Shown here one piece after another: positions 62,831 through 64,000 of a stretch of 64,000 nt of DNA. A program made the position numbers and the translations under genes. Origin of the DNA: Glandiceps talaboti (lineage: Eukaryota > Hemichordata > Enteropneusta > Spengelidae). The DNA lies in NCBI RefSeq assembly GCF_964340395.1, contig NC_135556.1:10121001-10185000 (forward strand). The letters run 5' to 3'. Numbering within the stretch: position 1 is the stretch's first letter; every line of letters starts with the position of its first letter. A model generated the notes under the pieces. The model searched no databases. It worked only from the letters and a program-made list of their open reading frames with translations, and was not told the DNA's origin.

Positions 62831-63172
62831 TGTTGTTGACACAATGAAAATCTTGATATGATATATTTCAAATATAATGTAACATTCCCCCCGGGGGGGG
62901 GGGGAATATATTAGTACATCACATTTAGGACACTGGCTATGAATACTATATGGAAGGAATATCACTATGTAGATAACGAAATGTTTTTGAAGTATTGTAC
63001 ATTACATGTGTAACAGAAGAGGGATAAAACTATGTAATGTATCACGTGACCAGAAACGTTGATCCTTTCATGCCATGAGCCACTGCTAGTGAGACACTGT
63101 TAATGGTGATAAAGAGCCTGCGGGTAATCATGAGCGAGTAACTAGGGGCTTTAACTTGAGTTTTGACCACCC

Positions 63173-63580
63173 TCACGTTTTATTTGGATCAGTTTTATAT
63201 TTAATCTTAATGAGTTCGTTGACAATTTCGTCAAATGTGGGTCTATCGTGTGCTTCTCCACTCCAACATCTCTGCATTAAGTCCCATGATTTCTTGTCAA
63301 ACTTTGAGATATACTCCGGACGGTGTCCGTCCATGCAAAGAAACATCAAATCAGTTGGACGTCTAACCTGTGCGTAGTTTTTAGGACAAGTACCGGACCC
63401 TTCCAAAATAAACCAAAGCAGAATACCGAAGGCGTAAACATCGATCGACTTGTTGTGAGCTTCTCCTCGGATGACCTCTGGGGGCATTGCTATGGGAGCA
63501 CCAACAATCGAATCAGTGATAAGGCCTTCTGCTTTGCAGAGTCCGAAGTCTGCAACTTTAACATCACCATCATCGCTCAA
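63173..63580 (-). CDS. DSTYK-like: DSTYK-like gene F, last exon only (partial)
   Basis: Final exon of a sixth paralogue, running off the right edge of the window. It starts after an acceptor (TTTTGAAG) with TTG, reads LSDDGDVKVADFGLCKAEGL, and continues through SIVGAPIAMPPEVIRG to a stop at 63,173, giving 135 residues. DFG and the P+1 region are intact and the helix-F motif SIDVYAFGILLWF is present, so this copy should have an active kinase if upstream exons are whole. The exon is almost identical to the last exon of gene E over about 370 bases, diverging at its 3' end (IKYKTDPNKT against IKRTYEQNPKKR) and at its first codons. The next upstream exon is not found before position 64,000. Confidence 0.9.
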   Translation of the reverse strand: MSDDGDVKVADFGLCKAEGLITDSIVGAPIAMPPEVIRGEAHNKSIDVYAFGILLWFILEGSGTCPKNYAQVRRPTDLMFLCMDGHRPEYISKFDKKSWDLMQRCWSGEAHDRPTFDEIVNELIKIKYKTDPNKT

Positions 63581-64000
63581 CTTCAAAAGAAATAAAAAAT
63601 TGCATTTTGGTAAGAAATACGGATTAGATATGGAAAAATGTAATTTGGCAGTAAAACAGCTATTGATGCTTCCTCTTGCCCTAGAAGTAAGTTACATTGT
63701 TTACTAAGACGTCGTACTGTTTTACAAGTGCTTTAAATAACTACACATATAATAGTCGACTGGGGCTATTAATTTAGACATTCCACGATTTCGCACACGA
63801 TGTAAATCGCCTCTGTCCTATTTAGCATACTTAGTAGCCCTGGCATGTCACAACATCGCTCTGTATATTAACAGAAAAAATAGCTGTTGGCAGTGCGAAA
63901 CGTTATTAGTGTCGTTCCTCGACACGTATCTGTCATTCTTATTATTTGTAAGCAATATATTCAACTCTCCTGCTTTGTCTGTTTTGTAGTTTTAATGGGC
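63581..64000 (-). other. Start of the intron upstream of the gene F last exon
   Basis: No catalytic-loop exon (HRDIKTEN-like) is visible on the minus strand in these 420 bases, so the intron continues past the window edge. No repeat recognised. Confidence 0.6.

Larger units (their letters stand above)
59848..63172. other. Intergenic region between genes E and F
   Basis: Upstream flank of E and 3' flank of F, both on the minus strand. It holds (CATA)n/(ACAG)n repeats at 61,132-61,291, a MITE at 61,888-62,296 and a SINE or LINE tail at 62,590-62,830. Short frames near 60.5-61.0 kb and 61.6-61.85 kb are not recognisable as coding. Confidence 0.65.

Overview
The window is nuclear DNA from an animal. 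Its genes have spliced exons with GT-AG introns and consistent phases. The intergenic and intronic DNA is AT-rich and full of microsatellites, hairpin MITEs and a tRNA-derived SINE. The gene content (EMC6, a C2H2 zinc-finger gene and an expanded DSTYK-type family) suits a marine invertebrate. A hemichordate or amphioxus would fit, but the species cannot be fixed from the sequence alone. All exon models below were built by hand from splice sites, reading phase and paralogue comparison.

Left part (1-13,100): two divergent genes share a short upstream region. EMC6 (minus strand, 1139-7465) has six exons, including a 20-nt micro-exon, and encodes 109 aa, close to the human length. A three-finger C2H2 protein of about 541 aa (plus strand, 8882-13,059) has one tiny coding exon and one large one. 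EMC6 intron 1 carries a 577-bp palindromic foldback element flanked by a 7-bp direct repeat. EMC6 intron 4 holds a perfect 262-bp tandem duplication. The region 13.1-18.7 kb has no supported gene. It holds microsatellites, a MITE, a 27-30 bp minisatellite and a hairpin element.

Right part (18,766-63,580): a cluster of six paralogous genes for large GTPase-kinase fusions of the DSTYK (RIPK5, dusty kinase) family. I label them A (minus), B, C, D (plus), E (minus) and F (minus, only its last exon is in the window). A-E share one architecture: exon 1 carries G1-G3 of a dynamin-like GTPase, exon 2 (about 1.4-1.6 kb) starts just before G4 and runs through a long helical region into the kinase N-lobe, exon 3 ends right after the catalytic loop, and exon 4 carries the C-lobe. 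Intron phases are 0, 2, 0 in all five.

The GTPase motifs are kept in all five complete copies, but the kinase is not. E has a full canonical kinase, and the F fragment has DFG and the P+1 region. A keeps Lys and the catalytic Asp but has VIN in place of DFG. B, C and D have lost the VAIK Lys, HRD, DFG and most of the activation segment, yet remain open across all exons. Patches of near-identity between C and D, and between the last exons of E and F, point to recent duplication or gene conversion. The cluster is therefore a set of GTPase proteins, some with an active kinase and some with a trimmed pseudokinase tail. It is the most interesting part of the window.

I saw no virus-derived element that I could support.
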